From assembly GCA_037953745.1 (NCBI GenBank), contig JBAKBP010003233.1, positions 93,700-157,699 on the forward strand: a stretch of 64,000 nt of DNA, read 5' to 3'. Positions 43,331 through 54,254 of this stretch are shown here, in pieces; position 1 is the first letter of the stretch; the number at the start of each line of letters is the position of its first letter. This DNA is from Lithodes maja. Its lineage: Eukaryota > Arthropoda > Malacostraca > Decapoda > Lithodidae. The notes under the pieces are model-generated. The model had not been told where the DNA came from. It worked only from the letters and a program-made list of their open reading frames with translations, and did no database searches. Made by a program: the position numbers and the translations under genes.

Positions 43331-43959
43331 AGAAAAAAAAATATATATATATACCGTATATATATATATTGTATATACTGTATATATAAGAACCACTATT
43401 TTCAAAATAGGCTTTCATGTCTTATTAAACGTATTTTAGCACAAAGTAGTCGTGAATGTAAAACAGTTGGAATCACCCTGATATTGAACCAATTTACGTT
43501 GATGCTTTATGAAATTATCTTATTTGTACCTACATCAAGTTGTATTCAGTTTTCGTAGCCTAAGACAAAACTGTCTTAACTAATTAACTGGGTTCGATAT
43601 TTTTGTTTTTATATATCATATCTTCTCGGGCTAAGTAACTCTGCCATCTCACTATATAGAGAATAAGCCAGGTACATCGAGTCATTTCATGTAAATTGAC
43701 ATAATTCTCACATCACTTTGTTAATTCCGTTGACCATCGGAAACACAACTTGCTAAAACATTATTTAAGCAAGTTAACAATCTTACTTAATACTGTAGAA
43801 AATAGGCCATTGTAAACTGCATACATTGAGTGAAGTGGCATTATTTTCAAAGTACTGTACATTAATTTGAAATACATATCTGCCTTGCGAGTTAAATACT
43901 CGTATATCTAAAAAAAAATCTCATAGTGCTAATACGCTATTACATATATTTATCAATGG

Positions 43960-43961
<2 letters not shown>

Positions 43962-44020
<59 letters not shown>
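43962..44020. repeat. (AT)n microsatellite
   Basis: About 58 bp of uninterrupted AT within a robo intron. Confidence 0.95.
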
Positions 44021-44026
<6 letters not shown>

Positions 44027-44147
44027 TCAGTGTGTTTATATGTGTATATTCATCTTTTTATATGCTATCCATATGTATCTATTAGGTGTTTCTTATCATT
44101 CTAATTTCCCTATATCTTTTTAACTCCCAATGCTTCCTATCCATCAG

Positions 44148-44317
44148 ATCTCAGAGGTGAGGATGGCGGAAGGTACGTGTGTGCTGCCTCCTCCCCCCGC
44201 GGCACAACAACAACTGCCTCTGCCACCCTCACCCTAGCCCCCCCTGACGCTACCGACGTGGTGTTCCGCAGGGCACCAGACCCAGACACAGCCCCCCGCC
44301 CTCCACTCACGCCCAGG
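44148..44317 (+). CDS. robo: Roundabout exon: end of Ig5 and linker
   Basis: Acceptor CCATCAG, donor GTATGT (44318). Phase 1 in, phase 0 out, 56 codons. It encodes DLRGEDGGRYVCAASSPRG (F strand of Ig5 with its Cys), a Thr-rich G strand, and the linker DVVFRRAPDPDTAPRPP, equivalent to the 'FFRAP...PGPP' linker between Ig5 and the first fibronectin domain of Robo. Confidence 0.86.
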
Positions 44318-46376
44318 GTATGTGCACGAGGATTAACCCTAGCGATTTTTTCCGTCAAATGCTTCCAGACATTTTTGTTCTTGTTGTTCTTTTGTTCTTT
44401 CCCGGCAATTATATTCAGACAAGTTTGGTCTGGGAAGTATTTATAAGGGGTATTTTCTTGGCAACTTTTTTCAGATTCATTTGGTGTGATATATTTTGTT
44501 AGATAACTTGATGTTGGCTACTTTAGGGGGCTGCCATTTTCGGCAACTAATGTGTGACGAGTTGTGAATTAATCTGTTATAAACAAATATGGCCCTTTAA
44601 ATCATCAGCCTTTAGTCTAGTTGTCATTATCCCAAAATGATGCCAGAATAATGTTTGACGATTACAAAGATTCAGGAATAACCTCTTCATAGACGTGCCC
44701 AATTATAAGGTATCATCTTTGGATATAAATATAGTAGAATGTCACCAGTTAGCAATGCACAACAGTTCTAAATCAATGGTTTCAAGTATTTCATGAATGT
44801 GGCACGCCATTGTGTGCATGACATTTTAATGTCCCTTCATCTTCTCTCAATATTCTTGGTGTCTCTTTTTCTTCTGCTCTCATTTGGAAGGACCATATTA
44901 CCAGTCTTGCTAAGGCAGCCTCCCAGAAGCTGGGTGTGCTAAACCGCCTTAGGGGGTTCTTTTCCCCTGCACAGCTTCTTGCTCTGTACAGGGGCATAGT
45001 GCGCCCTTGTATTGAGTATTGTTCACATGTGTGGGGAGGTTCCTCTCACACCGCTCTCCTAGACAAAGTTGAAAGGAAGGCCTTTCGTATCATTAACTCC
45101 CGTCCACTCACCAACTCTCTGCAATCTCTCTCTCTCCGCCGCAATGTTGCATCTCTCTCGCTATTCTATCGCTACTATAATAATCAGTGTTCCTCAGAGC
45201 TATCCCAGTGCATACCACCTCCTTTACGTAGGGCACGTGGTACCCGTCTTGCAACTCAATCCCACCCCTACTCTGTGCAACTCTCCAACCCAAGAGTGAA
45301 ACGTTACTCTCAAACTTTCTTCTACTCAACAGCTGAGCTCTGGAACTCTCTCCCAGAATCAGTCTTTCCCTCTTCCTATGACTTAAATTGCTTCAAACTC
45401 CGTGTGTCCAGGCATTTTGGCTCGAACGTCCCTTGATTTTGGCCCTGTCACTCTTTCAACTATGGGGGAGGCACTCGCTATAGGCAGTTATGCTTTTTGC
45501 CTCCCTCAATCACATAGAAAAAATAATATATTGAATTGGCCTACCACAATTTTTTTGAAATATAAAGATAAACATGTTAATAACATGATCAGTTTTGGGG
45601 ATCTTTCTGTTTATCGATATTATATATCAAAGGAAGAATGCTAAATTGTAGTTGTGAAAGTGCTACCTGACTTCTGAGCGTGACTGTACCACACACAAAA
45701 CATACCTTTATCAAATACAGTTTCAAAAATAGTACAGGGATATTGCCATGGAAAAATTATGAGATGATCAAACTACACCCATCCTTCAACAAAACAGAAT
45801 TACTACCGACTATTTTTTAAACCTTGACTAATGCCAACGTTGTTAAGACCCGTATATTATTTGAACTCAAGTATGGTAGCAAAATAAAATGTGCTTGAGA
45901 GCTCGCAAATAACTAAATATAATTTGCCAGGTTTTTATTGAATAATAATTCCCTTGCGTCCAATAGGGATGATACCAAAAAAACTAAACCTAACCTAGCC
46001 TATGATCAAAATATAGCCAGCACTAATAAAATATTGATGAACATAATCATATTATGATGATAATGATGTTTGCATTGCAGGTAATTTAGATAATCCAAAT
46101 TATTATAAATGTGTAGTAAGTAGTGATCAGTCCCGAAATCCGTATAAATGAGTGATCATCAATACATAGGATAAAGAAACTAAGAAATAGGAAGAACACA
46201 AAAGTAAAAGATGCCCGCCAAAAGCAGATGGCGCCTAATACAATTCCCGTTTCCCCTATTAACCAACCAAACAATTGAGTTGATCTCACATGTTATTATA
46301 GTACAGTACATATAAAAGCTATTTCACAAGGGATGTTTTTTTATGGCAAGTAATGCCCTCTCCTCTTCGTTCGCAG
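44318..46376 (+). other. robo: robo intron with a LINE fragment
   Basis: 2.06-kb phase 0 intron, bounded by GTATGT and TTCGCAG. It contains the family A LINE 3' fragment at 44832-45521; the rest shows no gene. Confidence 0.75.
44832..45521 (+). pseudogene. LINE family A, 5'-truncated 3' end in a robo intron
   Basis: The plus strand is nearly identical to 15603-16290: the RT C-terminal part (166 codons open at 44936-45436, with GIVRPCIEYCSHVWGGSSHT and LWNSLPESVFPSS) and the complete 3' UTR to CACATAGAAAAAA. It is about 690 bp, truncated well downstream of the catalytic motifs. The high similarity to the copy at 13430-16305 suggests that both are recent. It lies in the sense direction of robo. 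Confidence 0.92.
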
Positions 46377-46811
46377 GTTCGCTCGGCAAACGGCACTGCG
46401 GCAGTGATAGAGTGGGCCCCTCCGGCTCAGCAAGGTGCCTCCCCCGTCAGTAGTTATAGTCTGGAGTACTACAGTAGTGGTGGTGGTGATAGGGGCGGGG
46501 GCGGGAATAACAGGGGTACTGGGGGATGGACCCTGGCCGCCCGCACACCAGCAACAACCCTCACATTATCACCCCTGGACCCCGCCCATACATATGGTGT
46601 CACAGTACGAGCACATAACGCCCATGGGATGTCGCCGCCCTCTCGCGTTGCCCCGGTGACACTAGCGGGAGGATGGTGGGGCGGCGGTGGTACTACCAAC
46701 AAGAACAACAAACAACAGGAAGAGGCGGTGAAGGAGGCTCTAGCGGCAGCTCGGGTGGTGCTACAACAGGCAGCACACACAACACATGCGGCGGCAAAGA
46801 TACTCTGGCAG
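46377..46811 (+). CDS. robo: Roundabout exon: fibronectin III-1 and start of FN3-2
   Basis: Acceptor TTCGCAG, donor GTAAGG (46812); phase 0 on both sides, 145 codons. Fibronectin type III domain: VRSANGTAAVIEWAPPAQ (B strand Trp), VSSYSLEYYSSGG, a Gly/Arg/Asn-rich loop (GGGDRGGGGNNRG), GWTLAARTPATTLTLSPLDP, the YGVTVRAHNAHGMSPPS core, and VAPVTLAG. A Gly/Asn/Gln-rich linker and 'EEAVKEALAAARVVLQQA' follow, matching the Robo linker, and then the first strands of FN3-2 ending ILWQ. The following exon is not found in the window. Confidence 0.87.
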
Positions 46812-47624
46812 GTAAGGCACAATTGGGTTGTATTTTATATAGATTTAATTCTATTGTTGTTGTTTTTGTATTACTAGATGTGCTACCTTCTAGTGATATA
46901 TAGATATTGTCTTATTGAGTAGTAGTAGTAGTAGTAGTAATAGTAGTAATAGTAGTAGTAGTAGTAGTATACTAGTTAACTTCCTTAGGTGTAATATTCT
47001 CTCGGAGGAAGTTATTTTCTTTAGTATTATTGAATTCATACTGTTATCATTATTTTACAGTAGAAGCTTAAATGGGTAAGTTAATCGTTTGGTGACATTG
47101 TTTTTAATAGTGATTGTATATCCGCTTCGGATATAATAATTATAATCCAGTACTACGGTGGAATATAATTCATATTAACAAATCTCTAGTTCGATTTATT
47201 TTTATTTTTTTTATATATCCAGCAACTTATTAAATTGTTCTCCTGTTTCCAAGAGTAGGAAGTAAGTGAACTAATAACGAGAGAGAACATGAGCATAAGA
47301 CTCAACCAGTAATAACCCAACGTAAAAAAAAAAACACACAAAAAACACAAAGTAGAAGAAAAAGCTTAACGTACCCAATATTGTCCAATAATTGCCTCAG
47401 ATTCCCCTTTACAACCTTTACTTTTACCCAACTGGTCCCTGAAAAATGTGGCTGTTAAGGGAGGGTAAATGGGCAGTTATGGTCGACTGAAGGAGGGCAA
47501 TGGTTGGTTGGGAGTGGAAATGGGAACTTGATTTAGACTACATCCGATTATGGCTATTACTGGTCTAGGGGATCAGATTCATCAACTTTATATTGTTGAT
47601 AAAGACGATGGTAATTCAACTTAA
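46812..47624 (+). other. robo: Presumed robo intron, no gene; (AGT)n at 46919-46971
   Basis: Non-coding DNA downstream of the donor. It contains a run of AGT/AAT triplets (46919-46971). No exon-like frame was seen up to the window end, so the intron would exceed 17 kb. Confidence 0.6.
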
Positions 47625-47837
47625 AACCCTTCTGTACCAGCGACGTCTGTTTAATTTTATCTTAGCTACATTTAGACTATTTTATGGAGCTTAGGAAGGA
47701 CGTCTACCACTCAAAAGGCTACATACATAATCAATTAATCCTTATAGCTACCATACAGTAGGTTCTTCCAAAGTTCCATACAATCGTGTAAATGTAGCTG
47801 AAATTCAATAAAAAATACGTCGCTGGTACACAAGGGG
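47625..47837. mobile_element. piggyBac-type MITE flanked by TTAA
   Basis: 213 bp between TTAA (47621-47624) and TTAA (47838-47841). The ends form roughly 85-bp imperfect inverted repeats: left CCCTTCTGTACCAGCGACGT, right complement CCCCTTGTGTACCAGCGACG, and inner 'CTTAGGAAGGA'-type blocks. No transposase is encoded. Relatives are at 49858-50030 and 62495-62690. Confidence 0.85.
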
Positions 47838-48265
47838 TTAACAGGACTCAAACTTATTCACGATTCATTATGTTTATAATGAAGATTAAACATGGTATTT
47901 TCTCTCTGCTTAATACGGAATGGTATGGTATGGTTATGGTATTGTGGTGGTAGATGGGACCAGTAATCATGCTTGGATGGTAACGTTGGTGTCCAGGCAC
48001 CGGCCGGTAAATATTGGGAGATTATTTATTTCTATTGATATATTTACCTATTTATTTTTAGCTTCCCCCCCTGGTCCTCCATTATACTTATAAATCCCCC
48101 CCCCCCCCCCTAAAAAAAAAAAAATAGATATATTTGTACATCTTTTGGTAGAAATATTTCCCGGCCAAAGGCCGGTTCCTTCTAAATTACAGGCTTGCTA
48201 TCGCTCGCCATGAAAATTTGACACTAAATAGCATAAGCTAATTTTAAATTGACATCAAAATGAGG
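47838..48265. repeat. Interspersed repeat of the GGCCGGTTC...TAAATTACAGGC family
   Basis: From about 48120 the sequence GGTAGAAAT...CGGCCAAAGGCCGGTTCCTT, TTACAGGCTTGCTATCGCTC recurs in 61850-62100, 62235-62490 and, inverted, 62715-62910. It continues past the RTE fragment at 48656-48720. No coding frame. Confidence 0.6.
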
Positions 48266-48655
48266 CTATCTATCTATCTATTGCTGGACGCCCTACTCCT
48301 CTTTACGAGGGTGGCCATACACAAAATGACCCCCAAGCAGACCTAACCCCTGTGGGAAGGACAACCTGTGACAGTTTACTGAAGGACTTACAAGATTGAC
48401 AACTCAACTTCGGGTTTGTCTGACTCTGAGGCCCTCTATGTATATTTTTAACACTATTTTTCTACAGTGGTGCGCGGCTAGTCTATCCACTAACCTGCTT
48501 CACCCTTGGGTGAGCAGTATGGATTTGTATAAGGTTTACTTCCCTAGATAATTGCCGACCAAGGCTGACGAGTCCCATCCACCCGGATTTGTGTAAGGGT
48601 GTCTCCCCTAGATGGGTTGCGGACCAAGGCTAACGAGTCTCATCCACCCGAGGCA
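48266..48655 (-). pseudogene. RTE 3' end fragment
   Basis: It begins (left) with CTATCTATCTATTGCTGGACGCC and GGGTGGCCA, the complement of the 3' UTR signature and ATAG tail seen at 6955-7020 and 55290-55335. The remainder is non-coding and holds a 60-70 bp near-repeat (ATCCACCCGGATTTGTGTAA and 'ATTGCCGACCAAGGCTGACG'-type blocks). It splits a repeat of the previous family. It carries no RT. Confidence 0.65.
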
Positions 48656-49600
48656 AAAGGATTTAAAATTGCCAAACTAATGGGGCAAACATCTTAAATT
48701 CTTAAAACTTCCTCGTCCCATTTCTTTGCACAATACCGTTACCGTAATTCTATATATTTCATTGTGCTTGACAAAACTAGTTAATAGTTGATAGTTAATG
48801 AAATGTTTCAAAGGTAGATCAAATGACATAAAATATGACATAATAAACGTCACACTGCCGAAATATTTATTCTAATACCGTATATCACTTAGTGAACATT
48901 ATATTATTTACATGATCTAATTTTCTATATCATTTCTTGAATACTCTTTAGAATTATATACAAGTTCATTTTTTGTTAACCCTATTTGGACCAATGGGGC
49001 TCTTTTTTCACTTGATTTGTTTGGAGATTATTATTATTATTATTATATTTCACCCTTTTAGTTTGGTGGAAACAAGATGCTTTGCCCCATTCAGGTGTCT
49101 TTTCTGAAGGCGAGCGAAAGTGAGCGTATTACAGTGAATGAATTCGCGTTCGGACATGATATATTTTTGTAAAAAAAACAAAAACATGTATCAATTAAGT
49201 TTGAGTGGGTTCTGGGAAGATATTTTTATATTTTCAAGGAAGTTTGTTAAGCATTTTTGGTTAGAATAGGGGACAAACTAAAATACAGTGCATAGCTCGA
49301 AAATGGCAAAATTAAGTAGCGGAAGTAGCAGGCAAAGGGATGAGAGGGATTTAGAGGGAGGGAATGGGAAGAGTTGAGACCGGGAAGCACGGAGGTAGAG
49401 GGAGAGTTGGAAGACCAGTCGGTGGTATGGAGAGATACCATTTAGTCCAATGTCACCCAATTTCCCGCTACTGGCCCACTTTTTTGTACTTGTTTAATAG
49501 TGTCTCAAGTGTGGCTTGCCGCAGTCCTGAGGTTAAGCGTTCCCTCATAAAATATAAATTTTACATGAGTCTCGCAGATGATATCTACAGTGTATATGAA
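48656..49600. other. No gene seen; repeat remnants
   Basis: It holds the end of the GGCCGGTTC repeat (48656-48720), an (ATT)n run (49030-49048), an inverted piece of the same repeat family (about 49050-49135, GAGCGAAAGTGAGCG), and otherwise unassigned AT-rich DNA. The small frames here are not convincing genes. Confidence 0.45.
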
Positions 49601-49609
49601 TATATTCAT

Positions 49610-50200
49610 TCATTTTTATCCATTCTCCATCAGATGATCATCCAGGTTCTTTCAAACGTATGAATTGATCTCTTATCGACCACCTCCCATGGCAAACTAT
49701 TCCACTTTGACCACACTGTATGTGAAGAAGATTTGAGTAACATCTAGGCATGCTTTCTTTCTATTAAATTTAATTCCATTACTTCGGTTTGTATCATTAT
49801 TATTAATGGTGAACGATACATTGATATCTACTCTGGTAAATTCTTTTAATATCTTAACCCCATCTACTATTAGACTATTTCATTCAATTTAAAAAGAGTC
49901 TCCAGCAATTATTAAGCTTCGAACTATCTCACTTAATAATTTTTACTACCACAGATCCTTCCTAAACCACATAAAATCGTCGAAATATAACTAGAATAAA
50001 ATTACAAAGACGTCGCCGGTATAGAATGGGTTAAGACACTCAATATGTTGGCTTCGTAACTTTCTTTTCTTCAGAGAAAATGTTTCATTTAATTTTATTT
50101 CCTGGCTTGTTTTTCAGAGAGTGGATTAGCTTAGTTGTTCTACACTGCACGGATTTGTTCAAGATGGGGTCTAACAATGTTTTTCAATAACGGCACAATA
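49610..50200 (-). pseudogene. CR1-like LINE remnant split by a MITE
   Basis: The minus strand shows decayed RT C-terminal coding: the complement of 49660-49720 reads like the 'FAMGGGR' version of the LP-REVVD motif followed by the TFKKRLD-type end near 49610-49660. 50040-50200 continues with a 'IIVPLLKNIVRPHLE' stretch equivalent to the LVRPLLEYC region. A TTAA-flanked insertion (49858-50030) separates the two. Many stops. A second copy of the same C-terminal segment is at 56470-56640. Confidence 0.65.
49858..50030. mobile_element. piggyBac-type MITE (TTAA flanks) in LINE remnant
   Basis: 173 bp between TTAA at 49854-49857 and TTAA at 50031-50034. The right end (complement CCCATTCTATACCGGCGACG, then CTAGTTATATTTCGACGAT) matches the family at 47625-47837. 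The left end shares only CCCAT, so that arm is shortened or diverged. Confidence 0.7.
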
Positions 50201-50379
50201 ATGTTCTAATTTTTAACGCCTTACGAGCGGGCCCGTCAGTAACTTCTACTACCCGCCAAGCGGGTGGTTTTACCCTAAACAACCTTGTTTCCGTGCTCTT
50301 TTTCATGCATAAACAAGAGCCAGAGCATAATACAATTATGTATCCCTGAAAGTGCGATAATTGAGCTTTCCAATGAAAC

Positions 50380-50665
50380 CAGAACCATCCTTCTACGACC
50401 ACGCGTTCTCTTGCAACGATCGTGCAAGACTAAGGAAAAATCTCTAAAATACGGTAATTTCCTTACATAATTCCCTGTGTAGTGAGGCAGTGAGTGTGGG
50501 TGTGTATGGAGCCGGGCCCAGTGCTGGCGCGGGAGCCGTGCCGAACGGTCAGAGCCGACCTACGCTCCTCCCACCGCTCGTCTCTCTCTCGGAGCCAAAT
50601 ATTGCTCAGAATTGCACTCCGCCTGAAGTCGGTCCCCGCCACATAGTCCATGGTTCTCTAGACCG
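50380..50665. other. CpG-rich block, no gene assigned
   Basis: 50500-50640 is much richer in G+C and CpG than its surroundings (for example GCCGGGCCCAGTGCTGGCGC). It has weak open frames on both strands but no recognised domain or clear splice sites. It might be promoter or exon-like DNA, or the remains of an LTR. Confidence 0.35.
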
Positions 50666-50835
50666 ATTTTTTTTTTTTTTTTTCTATATTCCAACTTACT
50701 TCCTCTCGGGCATAGGCTGAGAGCCTTAGCATTCACCGCTTTACAATGAACAGTGAAGCCTGTGAGGTCTTGTTCCAGTCTAGGAAGTGAGACATGTGAA
50801 GCACGTAGAGTACAACGAGCACCTGCCACCTACTT
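50666..50835 (-). mobile_element. SINE fragment (minus, truncated)
   Basis: The poly(T) and CTATATTCCAACTTACTTCC start, 'CTCGGGCATAGGCTGAGAGCC' and 'GAAGTGAGACATGTGAAGCA' blocks match the 3' half of the SINE at 31343-31821. The tRNA head is missing. Confidence 0.85.
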
Positions 50836-50849
50836 AAGTCCGGTCCCGC

Positions 50850-51090
50850 TAGACAAGGGTTAAAGGTATAATATATTTTGATAAATCCAATGACTCTGTT
50901 AGCCTTATTTGCCACAGCCTCACATTGCTCTGAGGAATTTAGGTTTTCATATATTATAACCCAGAGACCTTAACTTTAGAGTTTCCTATTATTGGTTGAC
51001 CTTTCATTTTATAATCATATCTATGTTTTTTGTACCAACGTGCAAAACCTGACATTTGGAAACAATAAAGGGCATTTAATTTGCCACTTT
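50850..51090 (-). pseudogene. CR1-like LINE fragment (RT C-terminal)
   Basis: The minus strand encodes HVGTKN, then MKGQPIIGNSKVKVSG, and in another frame KANRVIGFIKIYY, which parallel KVLHVGYLN, 'SMNGTQLKNVNRETDLG' and KANKIIGFIGRS in the intact CR1 ORF2 at 35350-38229. The frames are broken. It diverges too far to be the same subfamily. Confidence 0.6.
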
Positions 51091-51094
51091 TCTG

Positions 51095-51240
51095 ATCAGA
51101 GAGAGAGAGAGGGGGGGGGGGATGGGAGGAGGGAGACAGCAGAGAGACACACAGGGAGCGAGAGACTGAGAGGGCGTGGGGGGGGGGGGGAAGGGGGAGG
51201 GAGGTAAAAGGTGAGGGAGGGAAAGACAAAGCGAGATATC
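51095..51240. repeat. Purine-rich low-complexity run
   Basis: GAGA and G-runs (GGGGGGGGGG at 51179-51190) without coding content. Confidence 0.85.
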
Positions 51241-51264
51241 TCAATTTTCCCACATGCATCGACG

Positions 51265-53790
51265 CTCAACTATCAAAACTTTTCTCATACAGGGAGAAGA
51301 GGGGGTCGGTGGGGGGTGGCAGGGAAAAGCAGAAAAGAAATAATACGAAGGAGTAGGAGAGAAGTAGCAAGTAGCAAGTGCAGAGGTAGTATGCGGCAAA
51401 AGGAAAGTAGGAGGCAGAGGTATCAGGAAGGGAAGCGAGTGGTGGAATGATACGGTGAGAAAGGCAGTTGAGGAGAAGAGACAGTGTTTTGAGAGGGTTT
51501 TACAGGATGGTAGTGTTGAGGTATGGGAGAGGTACAAGGAGAAAAGGAGAGAGGCAAAACGGAAAATTAGAGAAGCGAAAAAAGATGCAAACGAAAGGTG
51601 GGGCCAAAGGCTGAGTGAGAATTTTGAAGAACGAAAGAAGATGTTCTGGAAGGAGGTAAATAAAGTAAGGAAAGGAGGACAAAAGAGGGAAGAGTCAGTG
51701 AAAGATGAAAATGGAGAATTACTAGTGGAACCAGTTGAAGTGAGGAAAAGATATGCCAAGTATTTTGAATCTTTGTTAAATACAAGAGATGGAAGAGAAG
51801 CAGTGATTGAAGCAGAGGTGGATGGAGATAGGTTACCCAGGCCACCCAGGTGGCAGGGAATGAATGAAAGGATTGAGGAAAATGAGGTGAAAGAAGCAGT
51901 GAAACAAATGAGAGCGGGAAAAGCAGAAGGTTTGGATGGTATTGCTGTGGAGTGTATAAAGAAGGGTGGAGATGTGATAATAGATTGGTTGGTGAGACTT
52001 TTCAACGTGTGCTTTGTTGTGTCAAGGGTACCAATAGACTGGAAGAGTGCATGTATTGTGCCGTTGTACAAGGGGAAGGGAGATCGGCAGGAGTGTTCAA
52101 GTTATAGAGGTATTAGTTTATTGTCAGTGGTTGGAAAGCTGTATGGCAGGGTGTTGATAGAGAGGATAATAAAGTGTACAGAAGTTGCAATAGGAGAAGA
52201 ACAGTGCGGTTTTAGGAGGGGAAGAGGGTGCGTGGATCAGATGTTTGCAGTAAGACAGTTATGCGAGAAGTATTTAGAGAAGCATAAGGAGATATTTTGG
52301 GCTTTTATGGACTTGGAAAAAGCGTATGATCGTGTGGACCGTGAAGCAATGTGGAAGGTGTTAAGGATTTATGAAATAGGAGGAAATTTGTTAGAAGCAG
52401 TTAAGAGTTTTTATGAAGGGAGCAGAGCATGTGTGAGAGTAGGAAATGGTGAGTTGAGTGAATGGTTTGAGGTAAAGGTAGGTTTGCGACAGGGTTGTGT
52501 AATGTCACCATGGCTGTTTAATATGTTTATGGATGGTGTGGTGAGGGAGGTGAAAAGGAGAACTATGGGAAGAGGATTGGGTTTAGTAGGAAAGAATGGT
52601 AGAGATTGGGAGTTGAATCAGTTGCTGTTCGCTGATGACACAGCATTGGTGGCGGATTCTGATGAGAAACTGCAGCGGGTAGTCAAAGAGTTTGGTGTGG
52701 TTTGTGGAAGGAGGAAACTGAAGGTGAACGTCAATAAAAGTAAAGTAATGGTGTGTAATAGGGGAGAGCATAGGGTGAATCTAGATGTGAGGCTGGATGG
52801 GGAAATATTGGAACAAGTAGAGTGTTTTAAATATCTAGGAGGAACGATAAGCAGGAGTGGAGGTATGGAAGTGGAGGTAAAACAGAGAGTGTGTGAAGGA
52901 AGGAAGGTTTTCGGAGCAATGGGAAGTATGTGGAAGACGAGAAATCTCGGAGTGAAAGTAAAAAGTGCACTGTATCAAGGAATTGTTGTGCCAACAGTGA
53001 TGTATGGGGCTGAGACATGGGCTCTGAAGAAAAAGGAGAAAAGAGGGCTGGATGTGATGGAGATGAGCTGCTTGAGGAGTATGTGTGGAGTTACTCGTAG
53101 AGACAGATTGAGGAATGAAGAGATACGTAGGAGAGTGGGGCAGCAGGAACATTTGTCAGCCAGAGTGGACAGAAGGGTGCTGAGCTGGTATGGTCATGTT
53201 GAACGAATGGGAGATGAAAGGCTTACAAAGAGAATATGTGAGTCAGGTACAAGGGGAGATAGAAGGGCAGGAAGACCCCCATTGAGATGGAGAGACTGTG
53301 TAAGAAAGGCTTTGGATGATAGAGGAATGACTATAGATCAGGCAGGGGAAGTGGTGGTGGACAGGAGTGAATGGAGAATGCTTGTGAATAGTTGAGTGAA
53401 CACGTGGTCATTTGGAGTAAGGGGTCGGGCGCAAGTTCGACTAGATAATAGTCCATCAGGCGCCTGGCCCGGGGGGACGATTAATATGAAGGGTGTGTCT
53501 GGAAGTGTGGTGGGAGGGCTTGTGGCTTTGGCTCCGCTGCATGTCTGCCTGCCGAGATCGGAACCTCTCCGGGTGGTCAGGGGCCGGGGGAGTGCTGGAG
53601 CGACCTTGGTAACCCTGGTCTCTGGGTCTTCTCCTGGGTGACCTGGATGTGTGTGAGTTTGTGTTTTTTATCTGTGTTTATTTTTTGTTTTATGTTGTTT
53701 TTGTGTTTTCCCTGTTCTTGCTCTGTCTTGAGTCGGCTACCCCCAAAATGGGGATTGGGCCTGAGCATATAGATAGATAGATAGATAGGA
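51265..53790 (+). mobile_element. RTE-type LINE, second family, 5'-truncated
   Basis: It carries a long RT frame and a 3' UTR that ends TTGAGTCGGCTACCCCCAAA, ATGGGGATTGGGCCTGAGC and ATAGATAGATAGATAGATAG (about 53769-53788), the RTE tetranucleotide tail. The 5' end is somewhere before 51430; the endonuclease is absent. It lies in the presumed robo intron. Confidence 0.88.
51455..53395 (+). CDS. RTE reverse transcriptase, long open frame
   Basis: 647 codons including stop. The start is arbitrary (a GTG), because the frame is open upstream through EWWNDTVRKAVEEKR, the usual linker after an RTE endonuclease. Linker helix: ERYKEKRREAKRKIREAKKD. RT motifs: RAGKAEGLDGIAVECIK, SACIVPLYKGKGD, YRGISLLSVVGKLYGRVL, CGFRRGRGCVDQMFAVRQ, FWAFMDLEKAYDRVDRE, VGLRQGCVMSPWLFNMF, and the catalytic QLLFADDTALVAD. 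The C-terminal domain has YGAETWALKKKEKR, CLRSMCGVTRRDRLRNEEI and LSWYGHVERMGDERL. No stops, so the copy is young. It is related to but distinct from the RTE at 6955-8871. Confidence 0.92.
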   Translation: MRKAVEEKRQCFERVLQDGSVEVWERYKEKRREAKRKIREAKKDANERWGQRLSENFEERKKMFWKEVNKVRKGGQKREESVKDENGELLVEPVEVRKRYAKYFESLLNTRDGREAVIEAEVDGDRLPRPPRWQGMNERIEENEVKEAVKQMRAGKAEGLDGIAVECIKKGGDVIIDWLVRLFNVCFVVSRVPIDWKSACIVPLYKGKGDRQECSSYRGISLLSVVGKLYGRVLIERIIKCTEVAIGEEQCGFRRGRGCVDQMFAVRQLCEKYLEKHKEIFWAFMDLEKAYDRVDREAMWKVLRIYEIGGNLLEAVKSFYEGSRACVRVGNGELSEWFEVKVGLRQGCVMSPWLFNMFMDGVVREVKRRTMGRGLGLVGKNGRDWELNQLLFADDTALVADSDEKLQRVVKEFGVVCGRRKLKVNVNKSKVMVCNRGEHRVNLDVRLDGEILEQVECFKYLGGTISRSGGMEVEVKQRVCEGRKVFGAMGSMWKTRNLGVKVKSALYQGIVVPTVMYGAETWALKKKEKRGLDVMEMSCLRSMCGVTRRDRLRNEEIRRRVGQQEHLSARVDRRVLSWYGHVERMGDERLTKRICESGTRGDRRAGRPPLRWRDCVRKALDDRGMTIDQAGEVVVDRSEWRMLVNS

Positions 53791-54180
53791 GAGAGGACAG
53801 AATAGAGAGAGAAAATACAATGGGAAGTGAATAATCTGAGAGTTATAATACAAAACAAATAAGAAGCCCAAACAAACATAACAATATAATCAATTGATGA
53901 TATACAAATAAGCAAAAAAACGGATGATATTTAGAACAAATAGGTGATAAAAAAAAATATGAGAGCCATGGATGAAAAAGAGAAGTATATGTATTAAATT
54001 AACAGGTTTTAAATTAAATATTGAACAAAGGCAAAAACTTGTTGCCAAAAGAAGAGAACCTTTTACCATATGAAGGAAAATTTAAACAGAACAATGGAAC
54101 ATAGTATAAGGAATGGGTAATGTGGATACACTTCAATAATAGAATTCGAAGTAATGCCATAGAACAATTGCACAGCAAAC
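53791..54180. other. No gene seen
   Basis: AT-rich DNA following the RTE tail; short frames only. Confidence 0.5.
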
Positions 54181-54189
54181 TACTAGCCA

Positions 54190-54190
54190 G

Positions 54191-54250
<60 letters not shown>
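54190..54250. repeat. (AT)n microsatellite
   Basis: About 55 bp of AT directly left of the fold-back element at 54255. The array resumes on its right at 54738. Confidence 0.95.
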
Positions 54251-54254
54251 TGTA

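Larger units (their letters stand above)
41732..44147 (+). other. robo: robo intron with one SINE
   Basis: 2.4-kb phase 1 intron ending CCATCAG. It contains a tRNA-derived SINE (42865-43330) and AT microsatellites; no other gene was seen. Confidence 0.75.

Noticed and set aside
49364..49663. Small host gene of 99 codons
   Set aside because: The frame crosses unassigned and LINE-derived DNA and has no domain or splice support.
51241..52071. Minus-strand frame of 276 codons
   Set aside because: Antisense to the RTE reverse transcriptase at 51455-53395; composition is Ser/Phe/Pro-rich as expected for a shadow frame.
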